NCBI RefSeq assembly: GCF_020386615.1
Contig: NZ_CP077769.1
Location: 6,125,501-6,189,500 of the forward strand
Length of the DNA stretch: 64,000 bases
Direction: 5' to 3'
From: Chitinophaga pendula
GTDB lineage: Bacteria; Bacteroidota; Bacteroidia; Chitinophagales; Chitinophagaceae
The notes under the pieces are model-generated. The model saw only the letters and a program-made list of their open reading frames with translations. It was not told the DNA's origin and did no database searches. Shown in pieces: positions 54,323-61,770 of the stretch. A program made the position numbers and the translations under genes. Every line of letters starts with the position of its first letter. Within the stretch, counting starts at the first letter, position 1.

Positions 54323-57300
54323 ATGTCGCGTGAATCACAACAATATCAGAGCCGTTTCAAAGATGTGTATGAAAAGCTGAATGCACAACAGCGGGAAGCA
54401 GTAGATAATACGGAAGGCCCGATCATGGTGATCGCTGGTCCCGGTACTGGTAAAACACAGATACTGGCATCACGCATCGGTAAGATCCTTCAGGACTCCG
54501 ATTTCATGCCCCAGAACATATTGTGCCTCACCTACACCGATGCAGGCACCGTAGCCATGCGTAAACGGCTTACTGACTTCATAGGCCCCGATGCCTATCG
54601 GGTCAATATCCACACGTTCCACTCCTTCTGCAATGAGGTCATCCAGGATAATCTCGGTCTTTTTGAAAAGACATCCCTCGACCCCATATCAGAACTGGAA
54701 AAGATCCAATTATTAAAGAAACTGATCGATGGCTTCGGAAAAGACAACCCACTCAAAAGATACCGGGGTGACGTCTATTTCGATATGAAAAACCTGACCT
54801 CCCTCTTTTCCGCTATGAAACGGGAAGGCTGGACCGTCGCATACATAAAGGATTGTATCCGGGCTTATCTCGATAGCCTCCCCACCAGGGAAGAATATAT
54901 CTGTAAACGGGCCACTAAAAATTTTAAGAAAGGAGATATCCGCACAGATAAAATTGAGATCGAACAGGAAAAAATGGCACGCCTGCAGGCCGCTGTAGAG
55001 CAGTTTGATGTATTCCAGTCACTGATGCACGCGGCCAATCGATACGACTTCGATGATATGATCAACTGGGTGATCAGGGCCTTTCAACAGCACCCTAACC
55101 TCCTGGCCGATTACAAAGAACGCTTTCAATACATCCTGGTAGATGAATACCAGGATACCAGCGGTACACAAAACCAGCTGATCCGCCTGCTGATAGATGG
55201 AGAAGAACTGCCCAATGTATTCGTAGTAGGAGACGACGATCAATCTATCTACCGTTTCCAGGGCGCCAACGTGGAAAACATGGAACAGTTCGCCAGTAGC
55301 TTCGTAGATACGCTCCGCACCATCGTACTCACACAGAACTACCGCTCGGTGCAGAATATCCTTGATATCTCCATGGCTCTCATCGACAATAATGGCAACT
55401 CCCGTCTGGTCAACCAGCTACCTGGCCTCAGCAAACAACTCAAAGCCAGCAATAGCCACCTGGTTCCTCTCGACATACCTCCGGCCATACATCGTTACGA
55501 TACTCCCCGGGACGAAATGGCAGGCATTACACTCACTGTCGCCAAACTACTGGAACAAGGCGTGCCAGCCGGCAAGGTCGCTGTTATCTATCGCGAAAAC
55601 CGGTATGGAGAAGAGCTGGCCCAATACTTCCGCCTGAAAGGATTGCCCTTTTATTCCAAACGGAATATCAACCTCTTCGAAGTCCCTTTCGCTCGTAAAG
55701 TACTCACCCTGATGCGATATGTCGCCTGCGAACTGGATACTCCCTACAGCGGCGATGACCTCCTGTTCAGCATCATGCACTACGACTTCTATAACATCCC
55801 TGGTATAGAAGCCGCTCGTATCAGCATCAAAGTAGCGGAAAAAGGTTACCAGGAAAAGACCTCCATCCGCCAATACCTGCAGGAATGGCAAACCACCCGC
55901 AACCTGTCATTATTTACCTCCGCTCCCGATGAAGCTCTCATCGCCCTCAGTAAAATGCTGGAAACCTGGATACGGGAAGCGCATAACCTCACCCTGCAAC
56001 AGCTATTCGCCAGCATGATACAGGAAGGAGGTATTATGGCCCATATCATGGAGTCTCCAGAGAAAATATGGCTCATGAAAGTATTGCAGGCACTATTCGA
56101 CTTCATCAAAGAAGAAACCCGCCGCAATCCTGATCTCAATATAACGGCCTTTATGGAAATGGTCGACCTGATGGAAAACAATAAAATTCCTATCCCCCTG
56201 GTACAGGTCTCCGGCAACGAAAAAGGCGTCAATCTCATCACCGCACATGGCTCCAAAGGACTGGAGTTTGAATATGTGTTCATGGCAGGTACCAACTCCC
56301 ACGTGTGGGAGAAAAAACGGAAGAACAACAGCGGCTTTGTATTCCCGGATACCGTATTCTCCACACAGGCCACCTCTACGGACGAGCAGGAATTACGCCG
56401 CCTATTTTACGTAGCCATCACCCGGGCAGAAAAATACTTGTATATCAGCTACCCGGAACACAAACAGGATGGCAAACAGCTGGAACCAAGCATGTTCCTT
56501 ACCGAAATAAGCGAACAGCATATACTGCCCAATGAAAAGATCACCCATTCGGAGGAGACCATGTTCGACTTCGAACTACTCAATTACTCGAAAAACCAGG
56601 CGCCCGAGATTGCCCGTATTGACCAGCTCTTCGTAGAAGCCATGCTGGGCAACTTCGTGATGAACGTGACCGCACTTAATAACTACCTCGACTGCCCCCT
56701 GGGCTTCTTCTATAAAAACCTGGTCCGCGTCCCTACCGGCCGTTCAGAGAACACAGAGTTCGGCTCTGCAGTACACTTCGCAGTAGAGAAACTGTTCCAG
56801 AAAATGCAGGAAGACCCCGCCAACGCCTTCCCTTCCAAAGAAGCATTCATCCGCGACTTTACCTGGAGCATGCTACGCAATCGCGAATGTTTTACCCGGG
56901 AATCCTTTGAACGTAGGATGGAATACGGAAAGGATATCCTCAATAGCTACTACGATACCTATATCCACAGCTGGAATAAGATCGTCAGCGTAGAAAGGAA
57001 CATCCGTAATGTGATCATCAAAGGAGTACCGATCAAAGGCAAGGTGGATAAACTGGAATTTGAAGGTAGCCAGGTCAACGTAGTAGATTATAAGACGGGC
57101 GACTACGAAAAGGCAATCAAAGACTACCGCAAATTCGACCGCCCAAATGAACGCCACCCCCATGGAGGCGACTATTGGCGGCAAGCCGTGTTCTATAAAA
57201 TATTGCTGGACAATTACAAACAACGGAACTGGCAGGTCGTAAGTACAGAATTCGACTTTATAGAACCCAATAAACAAAAGCTATATCACAAAGAGAAAGT

Positions 57301-57490
57301 AGTTATCACCCCGGAAGACATGACCACCGTTACGGAACAGATCGTAGATACCTGGGAACGCATCCAGCGATATGATTTCTATACCGGCTGCGGCAAAGAA
57401 GACTGCCCCTGGTGTAACTTCGTGAAGGATAATAAGCTGCATATCGCCCTGCACGACCTCGAAGACGAAGAACCGGAAGCCCGGTTTTGA
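54323..57490 (+). CDS. UvrD-family helicase fused to a PD-(D/E)XK nuclease with a predicted Fe-S site
   Basis: The 1,055-residue protein starts with a superfamily 1A helicase (about 15-690). Walker A is GPGTGKTQ (Gly39-Gln46), motif II LVDEYQDT (Asp274, Glu275), then QSIYRFQGANV, and motifs V/VI appear as TAHGSKGLEFEYVF and LFYVAITRAEKYL. The C-terminal part (about 780-1050) is a PD-(D/E)XK nuclease: FGSAVHFAVEKLF, GKVDKLE and VVDYKTGDY. Cys791 (LDCPLGFFY) and the C-x4-C-x2-C at 1023/1028/1031 form the four cysteines that bind an iron-sulfur cluster in AddB-type nucleases. It probably processes DNA ends for repair. Confidence 0.88.
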   Translation: MSRESQQYQSRFKDVYEKLNAQQREAVDNTEGPIMVIAGPGTGKTQILASRIGKILQDSDFMPQNILCLTYTDAGTVAMRKRLTDFIGPDAYRVNIHTFHSFCNEVIQDNLGLFEKTSLDPISELEKIQLLKKLIDGFGKDNPLKRYRGDVYFDMKNLTSLFSAMKREGWTVAYIKDCIRAYLDSLPTREEYICKRATKNFKKGDIRTDKIEIEQEKMARLQAAVEQFDVFQSLMHAANRYDFDDMINWVIRAFQQHPNLLADYKERFQYILVDEYQDTSGTQNQLIRLLIDGEELPNVFVVGDDDQSIYRFQGANVENMEQFASSFVDTLRTIVLTQNYRSVQNILDISMALIDNNGNSRLVNQLPGLSKQLKASNSHLVPLDIPPAIHRYDTPRDEMAGITLTVAKLLEQGVPAGKVAVIYRENRYGEELAQYFRLKGLPFYSKRNINLFEVPFARKVLTLMRYVACELDTPYSGDDLLFSIMHYDFYNIPGIEAARISIKVAEKGYQEKTSIRQYLQEWQTTRNLSLFTSAPDEALIALSKMLETWIREAHNLTLQQLFASMIQEGGIMAHIMESPEKIWLMKVLQALFDFIKEETRRNPDLNITAFMEMVDLMENNKIPIPLVQVSGNEKGVNLITAHGSKGLEFEYVFMAGTNSHVWEKKRKNNSGFVFPDTVFSTQATSTDEQELRRLFYVAITRAEKYLYISYPEHKQDGKQLEPSMFLTEISEQHILPNEKITHSEETMFDFELLNYSKNQAPEIARIDQLFVEAMLGNFVMNVTALNNYLDCPLGFFYKNLVRVPTGRSENTEFGSAVHFAVEKLFQKMQEDPANAFPSKEAFIRDFTWSMLRNRECFTRESFERRMEYGKDILNSYYDTYIHSWNKIVSVERNIRNVIIKGVPIKGKVDKLEFEGSQVNVVDYKTGDYEKAIKDYRKFDRPNERHPHGGDYWRQAVFYKILLDNYKQRNWQVVSTEFDFIEPNKQKLYHKEKVVITPEDMTTVTEQIVDTWERIQRYDFYTGCGKEDCPWCNFVKDNKLHIALHDLEDEEPEARF

Positions 57491-57586
57491 TCTTTCCAAA
57501 AGAATTGATGGCTGCCATGCAGGGAATAGATAATTTTGAGCGCCATTTTCCATTTTTTTCTGGAAATTGGCTTTTAATAACATCAC

Positions 57587-59035
57587 ATGACACAACTTTT
57601 CCGGTATTGGGCCTGCGGACTAATATTTATAGCGTCCTGTTTTTTCTCTAACTGTGCCAATATAGTACCTCCGGGCGGTGGGCCCAGGGATACCATCCCA
57701 CCTGTACTGGTGGATGTCTATCCCCTCGATTCATCCCTGCACTTCAAAAGCAAAAAAGTAACCTTCCACTTCAATGAATACGTGGAACTAGACAATATCA
57801 TCGATAAAATGATCGTATCCCCTACCCTCAAACGGACACCCAACGTGGTTGCCAAACTGAGGACCATCACCATGGAAATAAAGGATACCCTCGAAGCCAA
57901 TACCACCTACACCTTCCACTTTGCCGATGCCGTAAAGGATGTTAACGAACGTAACCCGATCGAAGACTTTCAATACGTAGTATCAACAGGCGATTACCTC
58001 GACTCCTTGAATATCAGTGGTAAACTCGTCGTGGCAGAAACCGGCAAAGTAGATAGCAACGTAGCCGTAATGCTCTATCGCCACACCATGGACTCCGTAG
58101 TATCCAAGGAAAAACCCGTCTACTATGCCAAGTCCAAAGGAGATGGCAGCTACCGATTCAAAAATCTGGCCCCCGGTACCTATAAACTATTCGCATTGAA
58201 AGAAGAAGACCGGGACCTCCAATACACACAACCCACCGAATTGATCGGTTTCGCAGACAGCCTTATCCATCTGAGTACACAAAATCTCAAAGACGTAGAC
58301 CTGCTGCTGTTTGCCGAAGCAGATACCACCCTAATCAAAAAACCAGACGAAAACGCAGCTGAAGCAGAGCCGGAAAAAAAAGATAAAGACAAAAAGAAAC
58401 CCAGGCTATACGTTTCCGCCGCACTCGAAGGAGGACAACAGGAACTGACAGGCCCCCTGTTAATGACATTCACCATCCCGATAAAATCCCTCGACAGTAC
58501 CCAAATGGAACTGACAGAGGATACCTTGTTTACTCCCGTCCCTTTCACCCACTCCTTCGACTCTACCCGCACCAAACTCTCCATCTTCTATAAATGGAAA
58601 GAAGGTACACCCTACCGGCTCATTACCGCGAAAACAGCACCTACCGATACACTTGATCAGCAACTGACGAAAGCAGATACGACCGCATTTATCTCCAAAA
58701 AGAGGAATGACTATGGTAAGATCCAGATCTCCCTTACCATCAGCGATAGTACCAAAAATGCAAACCACTCCGATAGCTTGAAATACATCGTTCAGCTGGT
58801 AAAGGATAAAGAGATCAAATATACCGGCGATGTCAGTAAAGGAATCTGGAAACAGGAATTGCTCCAACCGGGAGAATATGAAATACGCCTCCTGATTGAT
58901 GAGAACGGCAATGGTAAATGGGACCGGGGCGTATACTACGGCTCGCCTAAAAAACAACCCGAACGGGTAGTCAGTTACCCTAATAAGATAAATCTGAAAG
59001 CCAACTGGGGCGTCAACGAAAAAATCGCCATATAG
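57587..59035 (+). CDS. Ig-like domain lipoprotein (SbsA/Big_5-type)
   Basis: The 482-residue protein has a signal ending near FFSNC, a weak lipobox, then GGGPRDTIPPVLVDVYPLDSS. This is the typical start of Bacteroidota Ig-like (Big_5) proteins. An Ig-like domain (about 38-135) with VTFHFNEYVELDNI is followed by a carboxypeptidase-regulatory-like segment (about 145-225) and a charged low-complexity stretch (PEKKDKDKKKPRLYV). The C-terminal part is beta-rich and ends WDRGVYYGSPKKQPERV. It is probably an outer-membrane or surface lipoprotein of unknown role. Confidence 0.8.
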   Translation: MTQLFRYWACGLIFIASCFFSNCANIVPPGGGPRDTIPPVLVDVYPLDSSLHFKSKKVTFHFNEYVELDNIIDKMIVSPTLKRTPNVVAKLRTITMEIKDTLEANTTYTFHFADAVKDVNERNPIEDFQYVVSTGDYLDSLNISGKLVVAETGKVDSNVAVMLYRHTMDSVVSKEKPVYYAKSKGDGSYRFKNLAPGTYKLFALKEEDRDLQYTQPTELIGFADSLIHLSTQNLKDVDLLLFAEADTTLIKKPDENAAEAEPEKKDKDKKKPRLYVSAALEGGQQELTGPLLMTFTIPIKSLDSTQMELTEDTLFTPVPFTHSFDSTRTKLSIFYKWKEGTPYRLITAKTAPTDTLDQQLTKADTTAFISKKRNDYGKIQISLTISDSTKNANHSDSLKYIVQLVKDKEIKYTGDVSKGIWKQELLQPGEYEIRLLIDENGNGKWDRGVYYGSPKKQPERVVSYPNKINLKANWGVNEKIAI

Positions 59036-59075
59036 TGATCCCAGGGCAAAATGCGGGCTTTTTCCGCTGTATGAC

Positions 59076-59083
59076 TAACTTTG
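59076..59083 (+). promoter_or_regulatory. Promoter -7 element for recR
   Basis: TAACTTTG matches TAnnTTTG exactly. Its last base is only 4 bases before the recR ATG at 59088, so the transcript would be leaderless or nearly so. Confidence 0.5.
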
Positions 59084-59087
59084 TATC

Positions 59088-59705
59088 ATGATCTTTTCTT
59101 CTGCACTGATCGAAAATGCGGTTAATGAATTTTCCAGGTTACCAGGGATCGGTAAAAAAACGGCCCTGCGCCTTGTTTTGCACCTGCTAAAGCAAGACCC
59201 GGGACAAGTACAGCAATTCAGTGACGCCATCTCCCGCATGCGGCAACAGATCAAGTTCTGCCGCCAATGTCATAATGTAGCCGACGAAGAGATATGTACC
59301 ATCTGCGCCAGCCATACCCGTAATAAATCTGTGGTATGTGTAGTCGAAAGCATCCGGGATGTAATGGCCATCGAAAATACCCAGCAGTATAACGGCCTTT
59401 ACCATATTCTCGGAGGGATCATCTCCCCTATCGATGGCATCGGCCCGGATCAACTTAATATTCATAGCTTGGTAGAACGGGTCGCCCAGCAGGGAATAGA
59501 AGAGATTATCATGGCTGTCAGTCCCACCATCGAAGGAGATACCACCATATATTACCTGTCCAAAAAGTTAAAAGAATACCCGGTGAAGATCACCACGATC
59601 GCCCGTGGCATCGCCTTCGGAGGAGAACTGGAATATGCAGACGAAATGACCCTCGCCCGTTCCATTTCTAATAGATTACCATTAGAAAGTTACGTGCAGA
59701 AGTAA
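59088..59705 (+). CDS. recR: Recombination mediator protein RecR
   Basis: The 205-residue protein acts with RecF and RecO to load RecA at gaps. The N-terminal helix-hairpin-helix part is [19 protein letters not shown], followed by a C4 zinc finger (Cys58, Cys61, Cys70, Cys73) and a TOPRIM domain (about 80-170) with [14 protein letters not shown]. The ATG at 59088 matches the family's usual N terminus ([15 protein letters not shown]). The promoter element ends 4 bases before it. Confidence 0.95.
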   Translation: MIFSSALIENAVNEFSRLPGIGKKTALRLVLHLLKQDPGQVQQFSDAISRMRQQIKFCRQCHNVADEEICTICASHTRNKSVVCVVESIRDVMAIENTQQYNGLYHILGGIISPIDGIGPDQLNIHSLVERVAQQGIEEIIMAVSPTIEGDTTIYYLSKKLKEYPVKITTIARGIAFGGELEYADEMTLARSISNRLPLESYVQK

Positions 59706-59720
59706 TATATTTATAGGCAC

Positions 59721-59757
59721 AAAAAAATACGGGTGCTCAAAAGCACCCGTGTGTGTT
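59721..59757. terminator. Shared terminator of recR and the convergent small-gene operon
   Basis: ACGGGTGCT and AGCACCCGT (59729-59750) pair around CAAA. On the minus strand the stem is followed by TATTTTTTTG, a strong T-run; on the plus strand only GTGTGTTT follows. It therefore works best for the minus-strand operon of the 74-aa gene and the cysteine-rich peptide. Confidence 0.75.
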
Positions 59758-59787
59758 TAACCTGTAATTCCACGTTATGAAAAAAGA

Positions 59788-60012
59788 TTACTTCGAATCT
59801 CTTGAATTATATCTGTCCCTGCCTTCCGTTTGACTTCCGGCAGCTTTATTAACTGATTGTTCCTCACGCAGCCTTTGCCATTGCTGCATCTCATACTTGT
59901 TCAAAAAGCAAACTTTAAATACCTCGGACTCAGCTCCCTCCACAGGTACCTGGTATAAACCCAGCTGCGCCAAGTGCCGCTGTAAGCTATTGATATGCTC
60001 AGAAATCGTCAT
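59788..60012 (-). CDS. Small protein of unknown function (74 aa), partner of the Cys-rich peptide gene
   Basis: I do not recognise this family. The 74-residue product is soluble and has no signal or membrane segment. It begins MTISEHINSLQRHLAQLGLY, has a middle FKVCFLNKYEMQQWQRLREEQ likely to be helical, and ends in a polar Arg/Asp-rich tail. It lies 55 bases downstream of the 31-codon cysteine-rich gene on the same strand and upstream of a terminator, so the two probably share a transcript. Its role, for example as an immunity, leader-binding or binding partner, is not known. Confidence 0.5.
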   Translation of the reverse strand: MTISEHINSLQRHLAQLGLYQVPVEGAESEVFKVCFLNKYEMQQWQRLREEQSVNKAAGSQTEGRDRYNSRDSK

Positions 60013-60067
60013 AAAAGATTGGTTTGAATACTACACGTAAATAAGCAGGAGAATTGGTGGAAGCTCA

Positions 60068-60163
60068 TTAACAACAGTACGTACAACACGACTCACAGCA
60101 GGTGGAGGCTGCGTGCAACGCGCGTGGCGTTTTAGAGGGCTTTATGAAAGACTGTTTTTGCAT
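60068..60163 (-). CDS. Cysteine-rich 31-residue peptide with three Cys-Cys pairs
   Basis: This gene is too short for ordinary gene finding. The ATG at 60161-60163 opens a 31-codon frame ending in TAA at 60068-60070. The first 19 residues (MQKQSFIKPSKTPRALHAA) are basic and free of Cys. The last part is STCCESCCTYCC, with Cys-Cys pairs at 22-23, 26-27 and 30-31, a regular CCxx repeat. A good promoter lies about 55 bases upstream, a second small gene 55 bases downstream, and a strong minus-strand terminator after it. Plausible roles are a ribosomally made, modified peptide precursor (Ser/Thr and Cys are close together), a metal-binding peptide, or a toxin. No modification genes are in the window. 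Confidence 0.5.
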   Translation of the reverse strand: MQKQSFIKPSKTPRALHAASTCCESCCTYCC

Positions 60164-60216
60164 ATCATGTAGTATAATGGGTGGCTACCGTAGCGCCTTA
60201 CCGCCTTATTACCCTA

Positions 60217-60246
60217 CAAATATAGTAGGAAATATAGACTAACAAA
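60217..60246 (-). promoter_or_regulatory. Promoter of the cysteine-rich peptide operon
   Basis: On the minus strand a TTTG (60246-60243), an 18-base spacer and TATATTTG (60224-60217) match the Bacteroidota -33/-7 pattern closely. Transcription would begin near 60210, giving a leader of about 47 bases before the peptide ATG at 60163. Confidence 0.65.
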
Positions 60247-60486
60247 AAATATTTTTCTCCCTTACTGCTGAAATCTTGCAAAAACACCGTTCAAATGCAG
60301 GCTACTATTGAATTTAAAAAAATTATTATTAAATCAATTCTCCCCTACCTTAGCCTCTCTCCTCTAATACAAGCACAGCCCCCCGGGCCTCTTCGTCAGT
60401 GGAATAACTCTTCGATCCGGCATACTTTTCGTGGCCTCACAATTGATTAATAATTAATGGATTAGTAGCCTCCTGTATAATTCACG

Positions 60487-60541
60487 TCCACCTTTCCTGT
60501 ATCATTCCTATAGTATACCTATAATTAACCTGGCCTTATCA
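60487..60541. repeat. Diverged single copy of the 88-bp repeat family
   Basis: The first 37 bases (TCCACCTTTCCTGTAT onwards) match 30 of 37 positions of the tandem repeat at 18022. Weaker similarity continues into CTGGCCTTATC. The core CCTATAGTATACCTATA corresponds to CCTATAACATACCTATA. Confidence 0.65.
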
Positions 60542-60620
60542 CCTGATCCGGCCCTCTCACGGTACTCCATCAGCCCTCCTCCCCGGTACCAATAAATGCT
60601 TAATTGATTTGGACTTTAGT

Positions 60621-60628
60621 TATCTTTG
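60621..60628 (+). promoter_or_regulatory. Promoter -7 element for metH
   Basis: TATCTTTG fits TAnnTTTG. Transcription would begin near 60634, giving a leader of about 70 bases that contains the pseudoknot-like element. Confidence 0.5.
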
Positions 60629-60640
60629 CAGGGTTCCCGC

Positions 60641-60696
60641 GGGTGGATTTGTTTATTGTTCGACCCAAAGGCTTTTTAAACCGTAACTAATAAACA
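60641..60696 (+). promoter_or_regulatory. Candidate H-type pseudoknot in the metH leader
   Basis: GGGT (60641-60644) can pair with ACCC (60663-60666). The loop between them contains TGTTTATTG (60650-60658), which pairs with TAATAAACA (60688-60696) downstream, with one G-U. The order stem 1 / stem 2 / stem 1 / stem 2 is that of an H-type pseudoknot, the layout of SAM-II-class riboswitches. The second stem ends 7 bases before the metH ATG. GGTGGATTTG resembles the SAM-II GGTGATTTG block. The rest does not fit well, so this is a candidate only. Confidence 0.3.
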
Positions 60697-60703
60697 TCAC
60701 AAG

Positions 60704-61720
60704 ATGAAAACATTAGCCCAATGCGCTACTGAGCGCATTTTGATCATTGACGGTGCCATGGGCACCATGATACAACGTTACAAACTGGAAGAAGAAGATT
60801 ACCGTGGCGATCGCTTCAAAGATCACCACAGTGATGTAAAAGGTAACAATGACCTCCTTTGCCTTACACAGCCGCAGATCGTAGAAGCCATACATCGTGA
60901 ATACCTGGAAGCTGGGGCGGATATTATCGAAACCAATACTTTCAGCAGCACATCTATCGCCCAGGCAGATTATGACATGCAACACCTGGCCTATGAGCTC
61001 AACGTCGCTGCCGCGCAGATCGCCAAAAAAGCGACTACAGATTATACCAGCCGCAACCCGGACAAACCCCGTTTTGTAGCAGGCGCTATCGGCCCACTCA
61101 ATAAAACCCTGTCACTTTCTCCTGATGTAAATAACCCCGGCTTCAGGTCCGTTACCTTCGACGAAGTGGTAGAAGCCTATTATGAACAGATCAAAGGGCT
61201 ATATGACGGCGGTGCTGATATCCTGCTGATTGAGACTATTTTCGATACCCTCAACTGTAAGGCAGCTATTTATGCCATCAAGAAATTCTTCAGTGATACC
61301 CATACCCCTCAGCTCCCGATCATGATCTCCGGTACTATTACCGATGCTTCAGGCCGGACCCTCAGTGGCCAGACACTGGAAGCCTTCTATATATCCGTCA
61401 TGCATGCCAAACCCTTCTCCATAGGTCTTAACTGTGCCCTTGGTGGAGAACAGATGCGTCCGCACGTGGAAGAGCTCTCCCGCATCGCAAGCTGCTATGT
61501 AAGCTGCTATCCGAACGCCGGCTTACCGAATGCCTTCGGGGAATATGACGAAGAACCGGAAGACACCGCCCATATCATCGAAGACTTCGCCAAAGAAGGA
61601 TTTGTTAATATTGTGGGCGGATGCTGCGGAACCACCCCTGATCACATCAGGCATATCGCACAACATGTTAGTTCACTGTCACCTCGCCCACTGCCTATCT
61701 TAGCTGAGGCCGTGGTGTAA
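60704..61720 (+). CDS. metH: Methionine synthase, homocysteine-binding subunit (split MetH N-terminal part)
   Basis: The 338-residue protein corresponds to the first module of cobalamin-dependent MetH, a homocysteine-binding TIM barrel that activates homocysteine by zinc. It starts [33 protein letters not shown]. The zinc cysteines are seen in [11 protein letters not shown] and [11 protein letters not shown]. In most bacteria this module is fused to the pterin and cobalamin modules in one chain of about 1,230 residues; here the frame ends at 61720 and a separate gene with the remaining modules starts 50 bases later. The two proteins must cooperate. Confidence 0.92.
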   Translation: MKTLAQCATERILIIDGAMGTMIQRYKLEEEDYRGDRFKDHHSDVKGNNDLLCLTQPQIVEAIHREYLEAGADIIETNTFSSTSIAQADYDMQHLAYELNVAAAQIAKKATTDYTSRNPDKPRFVAGAIGPLNKTLSLSPDVNNPGFRSVTFDEVVEAYYEQIKGLYDGGADILLIETIFDTLNCKAAIYAIKKFFSDTHTPQLPIMISGTITDASGRTLSGQTLEAFYISVMHAKPFSIGLNCALGGEQMRPHVEELSRIASCYVSCYPNAGLPNAFGEYDEEPEDTAHIIEDFAKEGFVNIVGGCCGTTPDHIRHIAQHVSSLSPRPLPILAEAVV

Positions 61721-61770
61721 TAACCGTCACATATTTTCCTGATCTCTTTCAAAGTAAGCCAAGTTACAAC

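Larger units (their letters stand above)
60164..60703. other. Divergent intergenic region between the Cys-rich peptide and metH
   Basis: The 540-base region holds the peptide's promoter (60217-60246, minus strand), a diverged copy of the 88-bp repeat family (60487), a metH promoter element (60621-60628) and a structured metH leader. Nothing else with gene-like features was seen. Confidence 0.6.
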
